64,000 nt of DNA, taken from contig NZ_CP044532.1 in NCBI RefSeq assembly GCF_026427775.1, positions 3,038,001-3,102,000 of the forward strand, written 5' to 3'. Positions 1-9,682 of the stretch are shown piece after piece (position 1 is the stretch's first letter; each line of letters begins with the position of its first letter). The notes under the pieces were generated by a model. That model worked only from the letters and a program-made list of their open reading frames with translations. It was not told the origin of the DNA and searched no databases. The stretch comes from Arthrobacter sp. CDRTa11 (lineage in GTDB: Bacteria > Actinomycetota > Actinomycetes > Actinomycetales > Micrococcaceae). The position numbers were made by a program, and so were the translations under genes.

Positions 1-1996
1 CTTCCGGAGAGGTGCCCAGGATGGGGACACCGGCGTCTGCCAGCTGCTGCGCCAGCTTCAGCGGAGTCTGGCCGCCGAGCTGCACGAACACGCCCATCAC
101 GCCGCCGGTGCGTTCCTCGGCCGCGATGACCTCCAGGACGTCCTCAAGCGTCAGCGGCTCGAAGTACAGGCGGGTGGAAACGTCGTAGTCGGTGGACACC
201 GTCTCCGGGTTGCAGTTGACCATCACGGTCTCGTAGCCGGCCTTGCGCAGCGCCATGGAGGCGTGGACGCAGGAGTAATCGAACTCGATACCCTGACCGA
301 TGCGGTTGGGCCCCGAGCCCAAAATCAGGATGGACGGCTTGGAGTGCAGCGCCACCTCGTCCTCCTCGTCATAGGACGAGTAGTGGTACGGGGTGTAGGC
401 GGCGAACTCGGCGGCGCAGGTGTCCACTGTCTTGTACACCGGGCGGATGCCCAGGGCCTGGCGCACTCCGCGGACCACGGCTTCGGAGTTGTGCGTCAGG
501 GTGCCAATCTGTTCATCGGAGAAGCCGTGGCGCTTGGCGCGCTGGAGCATCTCCACGGTCAGGGCACCGGACTGGCGGATCTCGCGGGAGATCTCGTTCA
601 GCAGCTGCAGCTGGTCCAGGAACCAGGGGTCGATCTTGGTGGCCTCGTAGAGGTCCTCGACCGTGGCGCCGCCCAGCAGGGCCCGCTGCACCTGGTGCAG
701 ACGCTCCGTGGTGGGGCGCTTGGCCTTTTCGATGAGCTCCGGCACTTCCCATTCGGGGACGGAGCTGAAGTCCAGCTGCGATCCCTTCTGCTCCAGGGAG
801 CGGAGCGCCTTCTGCAGTGCCTCGGTGAAGTTGCGGCCCATGGCCATGGCCTCGCCCACCGACTTCATGGTGGTGGTGAGCGTGTTGTCCGCGGCCGGGA
901 ACTTCTCGAAGGCGAACCGTGGAACCTTGACGACGACGTAGTCCAGGGTGGGCTCAAACGAGGCAGGCGTCTTCTGCGTGATGTCGTTGGGGATCTCGTC
1001 CAGGGTGTAGCCGAGGGAGAGCTTGGTGGCGATCTTGGCAATCGCAAACCCCGTAGCCTTCGATGCCAGCGCCGAGGAGCGGGACACACGGGGGTTCATC
1101 TCGATGACCACCACGCGGCCGGTGTCCGGTTCGATGGCGAACTGGATGTTGCAGCCGCCGGTGTCAACGCCCACTTCGCGGATTACGGCGATGGAGATAT
1201 CACGCAGCCGCTGGTATTCGCGGTCGGTGAGGGTCAGTGCGGGCGCCACCGTGATGGAGTCGCCGGTGTGGACGCCTACGGGATCAAAGTTCTCGATGGA
1301 GCAGACGACAACCACGTTGTCGTTCTTGTCCCGCATCATCTCGAGCTCGTATTCCTTCCAGCCCAGGATGCTCTCTTCGAGCAGCACCTCGGACGTGGGG
1401 CTGTACTGCAGGCCCTGGCCCACGATGCGGCGGAGGTCATCCTCGGTGTACGCCAGCCCGGATCCGAGCCCGCCCATGGTGAAGGACGGGCGGACCACCA
1501 TGGGGTAGCCGAGGTCCTCGGCGGCCTTGAGGGCCTCGTCCATGGTGTGGATGATGTGGCTGCGGGCGGATTCGGCGCCGCAGCGCTCCACCACGCCCTT
1601 GAACTTCTCGCGGTCCTCGCCCAGTTCGATGGCGGCAATGTTGGCGCCGATCAGCTCCACGTTGTACTTCTCCAGCACACCGTTCTTGTCCAGGGCGATG
1701 GCGGTGTTCAACGCGGTCTGTCCGCCCAATGTGGGCAGGATGGCGTCCGGGCGCTCCTTGGCGATGATCTTCTCCACCACCTCGGGGGTGATGGGTTCGA
1801 TGTAGGTGGCATCGGCGAACTCGGGGTCGGTCATGATGGTGGCCGGGTTGGAGTTCACCAGGATGACCCGCAGTCCCTCCTCCTTGAGGACACGAAGTGC
1901 CTGGGTGCCTGAGTAGTCGAATTCAGCGGCCTGGCCGATGACGATCGGGCCGGAACCGATGACCAGGACGCTCTTAAGGTCAGTTCTCTTGGGCAT
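1..1996 (-). CDS. carB: Carbamoyl-phosphate synthase large subunit (partial, 3' end outside window)
   Basis: This subunit makes carbamoyl phosphate from bicarbonate, ATP and ammonia channelled from CarA, feeding pyrimidine and arginine synthesis. The reverse-strand protein starts [19 protein letters not shown] and holds the first ATP-grasp half ([32 protein letters not shown]) and the helical oligomerization region. It then enters the second half ([20 protein letters not shown]) before the window ends. About 665 residues are visible of a family length near 1,100. The ATG overlaps the carA stop by one base (TAATG), so the two subunits are probably translationally coupled. It is the last visible gene of the pyr operon. 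Confidence 0.97.
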   Translation of the reverse strand, partial: MPKRTDLKSVLVIGSGPIVIGQAAEFDYSGTQALRVLKEEGLRVILVNSNPATIMTDPEFADATYIEPITPEVVEKIIAKERPDAILPTLGGQTALNTAIALDKNGVLEKYNVELIGANIAAIELGEDREKFKGVVERCGAESARSHIIHTMDEALKAAEDLGYPMVVRPSFTMGGLGSGLAYTEDDLRRIVGQGLQYSPTSEVLLEESILGWKEYELEMMRDKNDNVVVVCSIENFDPVGVHTGDSITVAPALTLTDREYQRLRDISIAVIREVGVDTGGCNIQFAIEPDTGRVVVIEMNPRVSRSSALASKATGFAIAKIATKLSLGYTLDEIPNDITQKTPASFEPTLDYVVVKVPRFAFEKFPAADNTLTTTMKSVGEAMAMGRNFTEALQKALRSLEQKGSQLDFSSVPEWEVPELIEKAKRPTTERLHQVQRALLGGATVEDLYEATKIDPWFLDQLQLLNEISREIRQSGALTVEMLQRAKRHGFSDEQIGTLTHNSEAVVRGVRQALGIRPVYKTVDTCAAEFAAYTPYHYSSYDEEDEVALHSKPSILILGSGPNRIGQGIEFDYSCVHASMALRKAGYETVMVNCNPETVSTDYDVSTRLYFEPLTLEDVLEVIAAEERTGGVMGVFVQLGGQTPLKLAQQLADAGVPILGTSPE

Positions 1997-3300
1997 TACT
2001 TCTTGTCCTCAGTCTTGTTGTCGTTTTTGTGTTCCGCGCCAGCGGGGTGGGCGGAGTCAACCGGGTCCTTGGAGAGGTTGGCGGTCCTGCCATCCCGCGT
2101 TCCCTCCATGAGGTCGATGAAGCGGTCGAACAGGTAGGCGGCGTCGTGCGGCCCCGCTGCAGCTTCCGGGTGGTACTGGACGGAAAAAGCGGGAATGTCC
2201 AGGCAGGCCAGGCCCTCAACAACGTCGTCGTTCAGGCTGATGTGGCTGACCTCAACACGGCCGTAGCGCTCCTCGGGAGCCTGCGTGGCGCCGTCGAGCG
2301 GTGCGTCCACGGCGAAGCCGTGGTTCTGGGAGGTGATCTCCACCTTGCCCGTGCGGCGGTCCATGACCGGCTGGTTGATGCCACGGTGGCCGTAACGCAG
2401 CTTGTAGGTGCCAAAGCCCAGGGCGCGGCCCAGGATCTGGTTGCCGAAGCAGATGCCAAAGTAGGGCAGCTTCTCATCCAGTACCGAACGCAGCAGCTTT
2501 ACCTGGGCATCCGCGGTGGCGGGGTCGCCCGGGCCGTTGGACATAAAGAAGCCGTCCGGGTTGACGGCCTTGACGTCCTCGAGCGTTGCAGTGGCGGGGA
2601 GCACGTGGACCCGGACGCCGCGTTCCGCGAAGCGGATGGGGGTCATGGCCTTGATGCCGAGGTCGATCGCGGCGATGCTGAACCGCGGTTCGCCTTCCCA
2701 GCCGTGGTCCTGCGGCTCTACAACGTAGGCCTGGTCCACACTGACTTCCTCGGCCAGCCGTGCGCCCTCCATGGGTGCACTGGCCAGGACGGCGTCAACG
2801 AGGTCCTTGTCGGTGGCCTGGGCTGCGTCGCCGGAGAAGATGCCGGCGCGCATCGTTTTGTGCTCTCGCAGGTGGCGGGTGATGGCCCGGGTGTCCACAC
2901 CTTGGATGCCCACAATGCCCTGCTCGATGAGTTCGGAGTCAAGGGACCGCTCGGAGCGCCAGTTGGAAGGGCGCCGGGCGGCGTCACGGACGATGTAGCC
3001 TGCCACCCAGATGCGGCGGGACTCGGCGTCCTCGCTGTTGACGCCGGTATTGCCGATGTGCGGAGCCGTCTGGACCACAAGCTGGCGGGCGTAGGAGGGA
3101 TCGGTAATGGTCTCCTGGTAGCCGGTCATTCCCGTGGCGAAGACGGCTTCACCCAAGGCGGTTCCGGTTGCCCCGTAGCTGCTGCCGCGGAAGATGCGGC
3201 CATCTTCCAGCACGAGCGCGGCGGGGGTGGAAATGGCTGCCTGATGTGCAGGCACCGGGTTCGCTGTCACTTCTGTTTTCGTCACTGTCTTACTTTCCAC
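1996..3300 (-). CDS. carA: Carbamoyl-phosphate synthase small (glutaminase) subunit
   Basis: CarA hydrolyses glutamine and passes ammonia to CarB. The 434-residue protein has the N-terminal CPSase small-subunit domain ([29 protein letters not shown]) and a class I glutamine amidotransferase domain. The nucleophile is Cys284 (FGICFGNQ), with His377 and Glu379 in VQYHPEA. The usual motif is FGICLGHQ; here it reads FGICFGNQ. The start is GTG and overlaps the preceding membrane-protein gene by 11 bases. It lies between that gene and carB in one operon. Confidence 0.97.
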   Translation of the reverse strand: MESKTVTKTEVTANPVPAHQAAISTPAALVLEDGRIFRGSSYGATGTALGEAVFATGMTGYQETITDPSYARQLVVQTAPHIGNTGVNSEDAESRRIWVAGYIVRDAARRPSNWRSERSLDSELIEQGIVGIQGVDTRAITRHLREHKTMRAGIFSGDAAQATDKDLVDAVLASAPMEGARLAEEVSVDQAYVVEPQDHGWEGEPRFSIAAIDLGIKAMTPIRFAERGVRVHVLPATATLEDVKAVNPDGFFMSNGPGDPATADAQVKLLRSVLDEKLPYFGICFGNQILGRALGFGTYKLRYGHRGINQPVMDRRTGKVEITSQNHGFAVDAPLDGATQAPEERYGRVEVSHISLNDDVVEGLACLDIPAFSVQYHPEAAAGPHDAAYLFDRFIDLMEGTRDGRTANLSKDPVDSAHPAGAEHKNDNKTEDKK

Positions 3301-3808
3301 TGTGGGGATCTGCCTGGGGGGCTGCGGAGATCAATTGCTGAAGGGATTCAAAAAGGGTGTCTTTGTCGGCGGCGTGGCGGGTCCGGAAACCGGTGTCGAG
3401 CTCGTGCGCGCCCAGCCTCCAGCTGACCACCAGGAGCCCGTCCTTTTCGACGAACTTGCCGGCCATGCCGCTGTCCTGCCGGACGGACCTCAGGTCAGCC
3501 GCCGGGATGAAGACGTCGGGGGCACCGGACCGGTCGAAGAAGACACCGAAGGGATAGACGCTGAGTACGGCGTTGGTCCTGATTCCAAGGCCATGCACGG
3601 CAATCCGGTCCAGCCAGTCACCGGCGGTGGTGGAGGCGACGTACTGGCCCTCCGCGCTGGTGAGGGCAGGCCCGGGGGCGGCAGGCAGGGCGGGCAACGG
3701 TTCGACGTCGGCCTGCCGCCTGAGCCGGTTGCGCCAACCGATCCAGATGAGGACAAACACGACGGCGATGATGGCCAGCATGGCCAGGCCGGGGAGGATT
3801 TTGTCCAT
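3290..3808 (-). CDS. Small membrane protein of the pyr operon (PH-like domain family)
   Basis: The 172-residue protein has one N-terminal membrane segment (about residues 7-24, [18 protein letters not shown]) followed by a basic stretch and a soluble domain of about 120 residues. That domain ([31 protein letters not shown]) resembles the PH-like domain proteins found between pyrC and carA in many actinobacteria. The biochemical role is not known to me. Its ATG overlaps the pyrC stop by one base and its 3' end overlaps carA by 11 bases. It is therefore locked into the pyrimidine operon, which suggests a link to pyrimidine supply or to locating the enzymes at the membrane (inference). Confidence 0.85.
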   Translation of the reverse strand: MDKILPGLAMLAIIAVVFVLIWIGWRNRLRRQADVEPLPALPAAPGPALTSAEGQYVASTTAGDWLDRIAVHGLGIRTNAVLSVYPFGVFFDRSGAPDVFIPAADLRSVRQDSGMAGKFVEKDGLLVVSWRLGAHELDTGFRTRHAADKDTLFESLQQLISAAPQADPHSGK

Positions 3809-5169
3809 CAGGCGCCTATCCCGCCGGGGGCGGTGACAGCGGGGGTTGTGGCGGCCGGTTCCCGGTAGGGGGTGTTGAGTTTGCCGTCCAGGACGGTGGG
3901 GTGGCCTTTATAGAAGGTGGCAACCACCTTGCCCGGAAGCTCCCTTCCGGCGAAGGGTGAGTTACGGCCCATCGTTGCCATCTTGGAGGGGTCAACGGTC
4001 CAGCGCGCGGCGGGATCCACAAGGATGACGTTGGCGGGCTCACCGGCTTCCAACGGACGGCCCTGGTCGGTCAGGCGGCCGATTTGCGCAGCAGCGGTGG
4101 AGGTGACCCGGGCAAAGTCGGCCCACGTCATCATCCCGGTTTCGATCATGGTGTGCTGGACCACGGACAGTGCCGTCTCCAGGCCTGTCATGCCCATGGC
4201 GGCCTGCGCCCACTCGCATTCCTTGTGCTCGCTGGGGTGCGGGGCGTGGTCGGTGCCCACAACGTCGATGGTGCCGTCCGCCAGCCCGGCCCGGAGTGCC
4301 TGCACATCCGCGTCTGTGCGCAGCGGCGGGTTGACTTTGTAAACAGGATCGTAGCTCCGCACCAGGTCGTCGGTGAGCAGGAGGTGGTGCGGTGTCACTT
4401 CGGCGGTGACGTTGATGCCCCGCTCCTTGGCCCAGCGGACTATCTCCACCGAGCCTGCGGTGGAGACGTGGCAGACATGCAGGCGGGAGTCCACGTGCTG
4501 GGTCAACAGGACGTCGCGGGCAATAATGCTTTCCTCCGCCACCGCCGGCCAGCCCGTCAGTCCCAGCACGGCTGAAACTTCGCCCTCATTCATCTGGGCG
4601 CCGGCTGTGAGGCGGGGTTCCTGCGCATGCTGGGCCACGACGCCGTCGAACGCCTTGACGTATTCCAGGGCCCGGCGCATGAGCACGGGATCGTGGACGC
4701 AAATGCCGTCGTCCGAAAACATGCGGACCTGGGCGCGGGAATCGGCCATGGCGCCGAGTTCGGCAAGCTGCTCCCCTGCCAGGCCTACGGTCACGGCGCC
4801 CACCGGGCGTACATCCACCCAGCCTGCGGTGCGCCCTAGGGAGTGAACCTGCTCCACCACGCCGGCGGTGTCTGCCACCGGCATGCTGTTGGCCATGGCG
4901 TGGACGGCGGTAAATCCGCCGAGGGCAGCGGCCCTTGTGCCGGTCTCCACGGTTTCAGCGTCTTCACGGCCCGGCTCGCGCAAGTGCGTGTGCACATCCA
5001 CCATGCCGGGCAGGGCCACCAGGCCGGACGCCTCGATGACCGTGGCTCCGTCAGCCGACAGGTCAGTCCCGCGCTCAGCGATCAGGCCGTCGCGGATGAG
5101 CAGGTCCTCAGCGCCGGCGCCCAGGATCGCGGCGCCGCGAATCAGGTAGGTTCCGTTGTTCTCGGCCAT
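3808..5169 (-). CDS. pyrC: Dihydroorotase
   Basis: This enzyme cyclises N-carbamoyl-aspartate to dihydroorotate, the third step of UMP synthesis. It is a 453-residue amidohydrolase. The metal-binding DVHTHLREPG motif places His60 and His62 near the N-terminus, and the C-terminal half has GTDHAPH. Length and motifs fit the class I dihydroorotase (PyrC type with HTHLREPG). The start ATG overlaps the pyrB stop by one base (TGATG), and the stop overlaps the next gene in the same way. Confidence 0.97.
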   Translation of the reverse strand: MAENNGTYLIRGAAILGAGAEDLLIRDGLIAERGTDLSADGATVIEASGLVALPGMVDVHTHLREPGREDAETVETGTRAAALGGFTAVHAMANSMPVADTAGVVEQVHSLGRTAGWVDVRPVGAVTVGLAGEQLAELGAMADSRAQVRMFSDDGICVHDPVLMRRALEYVKAFDGVVAQHAQEPRLTAGAQMNEGEVSAVLGLTGWPAVAEESIIARDVLLTQHVDSRLHVCHVSTAGSVEIVRWAKERGINVTAEVTPHHLLLTDDLVRSYDPVYKVNPPLRTDADVQALRAGLADGTIDVVGTDHAPHPSEHKECEWAQAAMGMTGLETALSVVQHTMIETGMMTWADFARVTSTAAAQIGRLTDQGRPLEAGEPANVILVDPAARWTVDPSKMATMGRNSPFAGRELPGKVVATFYKGHPTVLDGKLNTPYREPAATTPAVTAPGGIGA

Positions 5170-6182
5170 CAGTTGCTCTCCTTAGTGGACTGGGCAATCC
5201 CAGTGTTTACGGCTGGTTCGCGGGTATCCCCGGAGAGCAGCAGGTACAGGGCGGCCATCCGGACGGAGACGCCGTTGCGGACCTGTGCAAGCACGGTGGA
5301 CCGGGGCGAGTCGGCGGCGGCAGCGGAAATTTCCAGGCCCCGGTTCATGGGACCGGGGTGCATGATGATGGTGTCCTTCATTCCCAGGCTGTCCAGCGCC
5401 AGGAGCCGGTTGTCATCAAAGCCCCAGCGGCGTGAATATTCACGCGTGGAGGGAAAGAAGGAAGCGTTCATCCGCTCACCCTGGACGCGCAGCATCATCA
5501 CGGCGTCCACGCCCTGCTCCAGGGTTTCGTCCAGGTTGTAGCTCACCTTGCAGGGCCACTTGTCGACGCCGATGGGCAGCAGGGTGGGCGGGGCGACGAG
5601 CGTAACGTCAGCGCCCAGGGTGCGCAGCAGCCAGACGTTGGAGCGCGCCACCCGCGAGTGCAGGACGTCGCCGGCGATGGCCACGCGCATCCCTTTAAGG
5701 TCGGCGCCGATGGATCCGTTTCCGGACAGTTTCGCCCAGTGCCGGCGCATCGTGAAGGCGTCCAACAGTGCCTGGGTGGGGTGCTCGTGGGTGCCGTCGC
5801 CGGCATTGATGACGGCGGCGTCGATCCAGTCCGTGGCGGCGAGCCGGTGCGGCGCACCGGAAGCCCAGTGGCGGATCACGACGGCGTCGGCGCCCATCGC
5901 CGAAAGGGTCTGGGCCGTGTCCTTGAGGGATTCCCCCTTGGAGACAGAGGAGCCCTTCGCCGCAAAGTTGATGACGTCGGCGGACAGCCTTTTCGCTGCG
6001 GCCTCAAAGGAGATCCGGGTCCTCGTTGAATCCTCGAAGAAGAGGTTGACGACGGTCCGTCCGCGCAGGGCCGGAAGCTTTTTGACTTCCCGCTCCCCCA
6101 CTGCCGCCATTTCTTCTGCGGTATCCAGAATACGGACGGCGTTGGCAAGGCTGAGGTCTTCGGTGGAGAGCAGGTGCTTCAC
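5169..6182 (-). CDS. pyrB: Aspartate carbamoyltransferase catalytic chain
   Basis: PyrB joins carbamoyl phosphate to aspartate, the committed pyrimidine step. The 337-residue chain carries the carbamoyl-phosphate loop STRTR at 52-56 ([11 protein letters not shown]), the [12 protein letters not shown] segment and the aspartate-side HPTQALLD and MHPGPMNRG motifs. No pyrI regulatory subunit is visible nearby, which fits Gram-positive bacteria where PyrR controls the operon. The 5' end overlaps pyrR by four bases. Confidence 0.97.
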   Translation of the reverse strand: MKHLLSTEDLSLANAVRILDTAEEMAAVGEREVKKLPALRGRTVVNLFFEDSTRTRISFEAAAKRLSADVINFAAKGSSVSKGESLKDTAQTLSAMGADAVVIRHWASGAPHRLAATDWIDAAVINAGDGTHEHPTQALLDAFTMRRHWAKLSGNGSIGADLKGMRVAIAGDVLHSRVARSNVWLLRTLGADVTLVAPPTLLPIGVDKWPCKVSYNLDETLEQGVDAVMMLRVQGERMNASFFPSTREYSRRWGFDDNRLLALDSLGMKDTIIMHPGPMNRGLEISAAAADSPRSTVLAQVRNGVSVRMAALYLLLSGDTREPAVNTGIAQSTKESN

Positions 6183-6766
6183 GCGCCGCCCTCAATAACT
6201 ACTTCGTTGACGGCGGAACCGTCTCCGTTCGTGTCGGTTTCTTCGAGGCGCACACGGACCTTTTCGGCAGAGGAGGTGGGCAGGTTCTTCCCCACGTGGT
6301 CCGCCCGGATGGGCAGTTCACGGTGTCCGCGGTCGATCAGGACGGCAAGCCGGACGATCCGGGGGCGGCCCAGGTCGATGATGGCGTCAAGGGCAGCGCG
6401 GATGGTGCGGCCTGAGTACAGGACGTCATCGATGAGCACCACAACCTTGTTATCAATTCCCGTCCGCGGCAGCTGCGTGGGGTACGGCGGCCGGGTGGGC
6501 TGGTGGGAGAGGTCATCGCGGAACATGGTCACATCAAGCTGACCTACGATTGCGGCGGCGTCCACGGAGGGGTCTGTGGCGGCGATCTTTCGAGCCAGCC
6601 GGACGGCCAGCGGGTAGCCGCGGCGCGGAATGCCCAACAGGACCAGGTCCTTGGAGCCCTTGTTGGCCTCGAGGATCTCATGGGCGATACGAGTTAGTGC
6701 ACGGTCTATATCGGCCTGGTTGAGGACAACCCTGGCTGGAACCGGTGCGTTGGTGACAGAAGTCAA
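6179..6766 (-). CDS. pyrR: Bifunctional pyr operon regulator / uracil phosphoribosyltransferase
   Basis: PyrR binds pyr mRNA in response to UMP and also has uracil phosphoribosyltransferase activity. The phosphoribosyltransferase PRPP-binding loop is clear ([19 protein letters not shown]). I chose a TTG start at 6766 (195 residues, [12 protein letters not shown]) because an AAGGGGAG ribosome-binding site lies about seven bases upstream. The longer GTG start at 6793 would place that site inside the gene and lies within the putative PyrR-binding hairpin. It is the first gene of the operon pyrR-pyrB-pyrC-orf-carA-carB. Confidence 0.95.
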   Translation of the reverse strand: MTSVTNAPVPARVVLNQADIDRALTRIAHEILEANKGSKDLVLLGIPRRGYPLAVRLARKIAATDPSVDAAAIVGQLDVTMFRDDLSHQPTRPPYPTQLPRTGIDNKVVVLIDDVLYSGRTIRAALDAIIDLGRPRIVRLAVLIDRGHRELPIRADHVGKNLPTSSAEKVRVRLEETDTNGDGSAVNEVVIEGGA

Positions 6767-6784
6767 CGCTCGTCTCCCCTTTCC

Positions 6785-6800
6785 CCGCCTCACAGGACGG
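6785..6800 (-). promoter_or_regulatory. Putative PyrR-binding RNA hairpin in the pyr leader
   Basis: In the sense of the pyr mRNA the bases CCGTCCTGTGAGGCGG can fold as CCGUC/GGCGG with the six-base loop CUGUGA. The segment UCCUGUGAGGC matches the known PyrR recognition core UCCNGNGAGGY. The hairpin ends about 18 bases before the TTG start and is followed directly by the purine-rich ribosome-binding site. This arrangement fits PyrR translational repression as described for Mycobacterium smegmatis, rather than Bacillus-type attenuation. The sequence match is direct; the function is inferred. Confidence 0.7.
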
Positions 6801-6945
6801 AATTAAAAAAGGAACATTTGCCTTCCAAAATTACCACACCGCCTGATCCGTTCCTTCCCGAAGCGGGGCGTTTATGGTCACACCCGGGCCTTCCGCCCGT
6901 GCGCGTTGCTTTGGTTACCGAATGCAGGAACCATAGGCTTTCTTC

Positions 6946-8238
6946 ATGTCGATGCACCCCTTTCCGCCCGCCGACGGACAACCCAGCCGGCCCCCAGGCC
7001 CGCAGGGCCCACTCCCCGGCCAGGCCAACCCCACCTGGATGGGCCACGTGGATCCGCAGTACTACCGGCCGGCACCCGGAAATGCAGCCGGACCAGTCAA
7101 TGCCGGCCAAGGTCATCCCCTGGTGCCGCCGCAGATGCGCAGCGCCGCCGGGAGCACTATCGGCACACCGTCTCCGGGGTTGCTCGCCCTGACCATCGGC
7201 GGCGGTGTCCTGGCCTTCCTCAGCCTGTTCCTGGTGGTCCCGTTCCTGCTGGCGAATACGGGAACTGGTGGGTTCCTGGTGGGATTCGTTGCCTCGTTGG
7301 TCCCCCTCTCGGCGGTGTTGCTCGCTGTCTATGTCATTGACCGCTGGGAACCGGAGCCCAAGCGTCTCCTACTCTTTGCCTTTACCTGGGGAGCAGCAGT
7401 GTCCATCGCCGTCACGCTCCTGGTCCAGCCGTTTTTTGCGCTGGCCTTCCAGTTCGCCGACGAGGCGGATTTCCGGACGTACATGGCCACCATTCAGGCA
7501 CCGGTGGTGGAGGAGTTCGCCAAGTCGCTGGGGCTGCTGCTGCTCCTGCTGATGGCGCGAAAGCACTTCGACGGGCCCGTGGACGGTGTTGTTTTCGCCT
7601 TCACCATTGCCGGCGGCTTCGCTTTCACGGAAAACATCCTCTATTTCGGCCGGGCCATTGCCGAGTCCGCGAGTCCTGCCTCGGATCTGGCCCAGATCTT
7701 CCTGCTCCGCGGCGTGATGTCCCCGTTCGCGCACGCGATCTTCACGGGAACCACCGGCCTGATTATGGGGTTTGCCGCCCGCCGCTGGCACTCGGGCGCT
7801 TCGGTGGCGGCTTTTTTCATTGGGCTGCTGCCAGCCATGTTCCTGCACAACCGGTGGAACAGCATGGGTCAGGGCTTCCTGGTGGAGTACATTCTGGTCC
7901 AGGTGCCGATCTTTGTCCTGGCCATCATCGGCATCATCCTGCTGCGCGTTGCCGAAAACCGGCTCACCCGGCAGAGGCTGCTGGAATACGCCGCGGCCGG
8001 CTGGTTCACTCCGTCAGAGGTTGCCATGCTTGCCACTCCAGGCGGCCGCCGGAGCGCCCTGAACTGGGCGGGCAGCTACAACCGGAGGCCGCAAATGAAG
8101 GCCTTCGTCAAGGCGGCCACGCAGCTCGCCTTCACCCGGCAGCGGATCCTCAGCGGCCGGGACGTCCAGCTGCACCAGGCCGAGGAACGGCAGCAGCTCC
8201 ACAACATCCTCGCGCTGCGGGCAGCGGTCGCCGGCTGA
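6946..8238 (+). CDS. PrsW family intramembrane metalloprotease
   Basis: The 430-residue protein has a Pro-rich cytoplasmic N-terminus (about 1-75) and then about eight membrane segments. Family signature residues are present: PVVEEFAKSLG with Glu189-Glu190, FTENILYF with Glu229, SPFAHAIFTG with His263, and a further His-Asn at 301-302. PrsW proteases cleave membrane substrates such as anti-sigma factors; the substrate here is unknown. No anti-sigma or sigma gene is adjacent. No strong ribosome-binding site lies close to the ATG, so it may be leaderless or weakly translated. It runs divergently from the pyr operon and convergently with the next gene. Confidence 0.9.
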   Translation: MSMHPFPPADGQPSRPPGPQGPLPGQANPTWMGHVDPQYYRPAPGNAAGPVNAGQGHPLVPPQMRSAAGSTIGTPSPGLLALTIGGGVLAFLSLFLVVPFLLANTGTGGFLVGFVASLVPLSAVLLAVYVIDRWEPEPKRLLLFAFTWGAAVSIAVTLLVQPFFALAFQFADEADFRTYMATIQAPVVEEFAKSLGLLLLLLMARKHFDGPVDGVVFAFTIAGGFAFTENILYFGRAIAESASPASDLAQIFLLRGVMSPFAHAIFTGTTGLIMGFAARRWHSGASVAAFFIGLLPAMFLHNRWNSMGQGFLVEYILVQVPIFVLAIIGIILLRVAENRLTRQRLLEYAAAGWFTPSEVAMLATPGGRRSALNWAGSYNRRPQMKAFVKAATQLAFTRQRILSGRDVQLHQAEERQQLHNILALRAAVAG

Positions 8239-8257
8239 TACCCGCCGCCCCACCGGC

Positions 8258-8701
8258 TCAGGCGTTACCCTGGCCGAAGCGGGCGACGTACTTCCGCTGC
8301 CAGGGCGTTTCGGCCGCACGGGGATCGTAACGGGCACGCACATACGCTACGGCCTCTGCCGGTGGAACGCCGTCCAGCACAGCGATACACGCCAACGCTG
8401 TCCCGGTGCGTCCCCGACCGCCCCAGCAGGCGACTTCCACGCGGAGCTCGGCTGCGTTCCGCCAGGCTTCCTCCAACAGCTTTCTGGCTTCAGCTTTGTC
8501 GGCGGGCAGCCTGAAGTCAGGCCAGCGGAGCCACCGCGACGTCCACGGAACCATCGGGGGCTCGTGGCCCGCGAGATACAGGCCGTGCTGCGGCTGCGGC
8601 CCGTCCGGCTGCGGCTGCCGCAGCGCCCTGCCCCGCACCGTTCGCCCGCTGGGCAGGACCACGACGCCGGGACTCCCCGGATCCCACGTTTCTGACACCA
8701 T
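8258..8701 (-). CDS. Small protein-tyrosine/dual-specificity phosphatase-like protein
   Basis: This 147-residue protein has the Cys-based phosphatase loop CX5R(T) in CWGGRGRTG, with Cys92 and Arg98 as expected catalytic residues. A preceding ADKAEARKLLEEAW helix and the C-terminal AVAYVRARYDPRAAETPWQ fit actinobacterial small dual-specificity phosphatase-like proteins. The loop lacks the usual His before the Cys (ACWGG rather than HCxxG), so activity is not certain. It ends 20 bases from the convergent PrsW gene and starts about 96 bases from the divergent oxidoreductase gene. Confidence 0.75.
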   Translation of the reverse strand: MVSETWDPGSPGVVVLPSGRTVRGRALRQPQPDGPQPQHGLYLAGHEPPMVPWTSRWLRWPDFRLPADKAEARKLLEEAWRNAAELRVEVACWGGRGRTGTALACIAVLDGVPPAEAVAYVRARYDPRAAETPWQRKYVARFGQGNA

Positions 8702-8797
8702 TCCATGCTAGATGGGCCCGTGGTAGAACGGCCCCAAGGACATGACGGCCGCCGCGGCAACCACCCCGCACCGTCCCTGGGGAAACGGAGTCCAGCT

Positions 8798-9592
8798 ATG
8801 GATGAGGTGCTAGTGACAGGAGGCTCGGGCCATCTGGGGACCGACGTCGTCCGGCTGCTTCTGGAGCGGGGCGACCGGGTACGTGTTTTGTCGCGGACAC
8901 CGCGCGCAGGGGCCGATGTGAGAACCGTCGAAGGCGATCTCGCTACGGGCCGGGGAATCCGGGAGGCGGTATCCGGGGTCCGCGCGATAGTTCATGCCGC
9001 GACACTTTCCCCGGCTGCCCGGAGAGGCCATTTCCTCCCGGTGGACTTTGTGACCAGCCCTCCGGACGTGGACGTGCACGGAACCCGACAGCTCCTGGAC
9101 GAAGCGCAGCGCGCCGGAGTGGAGCACTTCCTGCATGTGTCAATAGTGGGAGTCCAACAGTCCAAGGTTCCCTATCTCCGGCGGAAGGCGGAGGCGGAGA
9201 ACATCGTCCGGAGCGCCGCGGTTCCGTGGACGATTGTCCCGGCCACGCCTTTCTATTGGCTATTGGCCAGGTTCCATGACCACATGAGGAAGCAGCGCCT
9301 CTGGATTGCTCCCTCGAACCTGCGCATGCAGCCGGGCGACTCAGCCGAATTTGCTCCCTACGTCGTCGAATCTCTGGGGACGGGGCCAGCGGGTGACCGT
9401 CCGTGTTTTGCCGGGCCCGAGGTGTTGTCCCAGGCGGACATCGCCCGGCAATACCAGGCGGCCCGGGACGTCCACCACAGAATCCTGGAGTTTCCGCTGC
9501 CTGGTTTTGCCATCGGGGCCGGCGGTCCGCAAACCTGCACCGACGGGCGGCTGGGAACAACCACCTGGGCCCAGTGGCTCGCGAAACACTAA
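8798..9592 (+). CDS. NAD(P)-binding oxidoreductase, atypical SDR / NmrA-like
   Basis: The 264-residue protein opens with a Rossmann nucleotide loop TGGSGHLG (residues 7-14). It then has GDLATGRGIREAVSGVRAIV and the VHAATLS segment of extended and atypical short-chain dehydrogenases. The C-terminal part (PWTIVPATPFYW) resembles NmrA-like or complex-I-assembly-like SDR proteins. I chose the ATG at 8798, which has a GGAG site seven bases upstream; an in-frame ATG at 8705 would overlap the divergent phosphatase promoter region. The substrate is unknown. Confidence 0.8.
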   Translation: MDEVLVTGGSGHLGTDVVRLLLERGDRVRVLSRTPRAGADVRTVEGDLATGRGIREAVSGVRAIVHAATLSPAARRGHFLPVDFVTSPPDVDVHGTRQLLDEAQRAGVEHFLHVSIVGVQQSKVPYLRRKAEAENIVRSAAVPWTIVPATPFYWLLARFHDHMRKQRLWIAPSNLRMQPGDSAEFAPYVVESLGTGPAGDRPCFAGPEVLSQADIARQYQAARDVHHRILEFPLPGFAIGAGGPQTCTDGRLGTTTWAQWLAKH

Positions 9593-9606
9593 GGCGTGGA
9601 AAACCC

Positions 9607-9639
9607 AAAAAACCCCGGCCAGGGTGACCCGGCAGGGGC
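9607..9639 (-). terminator. Rho-independent terminator after efp-nusB
   Basis: Read on the minus strand, a GC-rich stem (CCCCTGCC with GGCCGGGG, one mismatch, plus an inner GGG/CCC) is followed by six T residues. It lies about 45 bases beyond the nusB stop. The flanking AACCCAAA and TTTGGGT could extend the stem, so it may also end the converging oxidoreductase transcript. Confidence 0.8.
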
Positions 9640-9682
9640 TTTGGGTGCTTCGTTTGTGAGGCTCGGCAGGTTAGGTAGGAGC

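Noticed and set aside
263..1912. Long open frame of about 550 codons on the plus strand
   Set aside because: It is antisense to carB, which has clear motifs. High G+C gives long false frames on the opposite strand.
2029..3426. Long plus-strand frame opposite carA
   Set aside because: Same cause; the carA motifs on the minus strand are unambiguous.
6812..6835. Weak hairpin plus T-run in the pyrR leader
   Set aside because: On the minus strand GGAAGG...CCTTTT could pair with G-U pairs before TTTTTT. It is only about six pairs and lies upstream of the PyrR hairpin, so it does not form a Bacillus-type attenuator.
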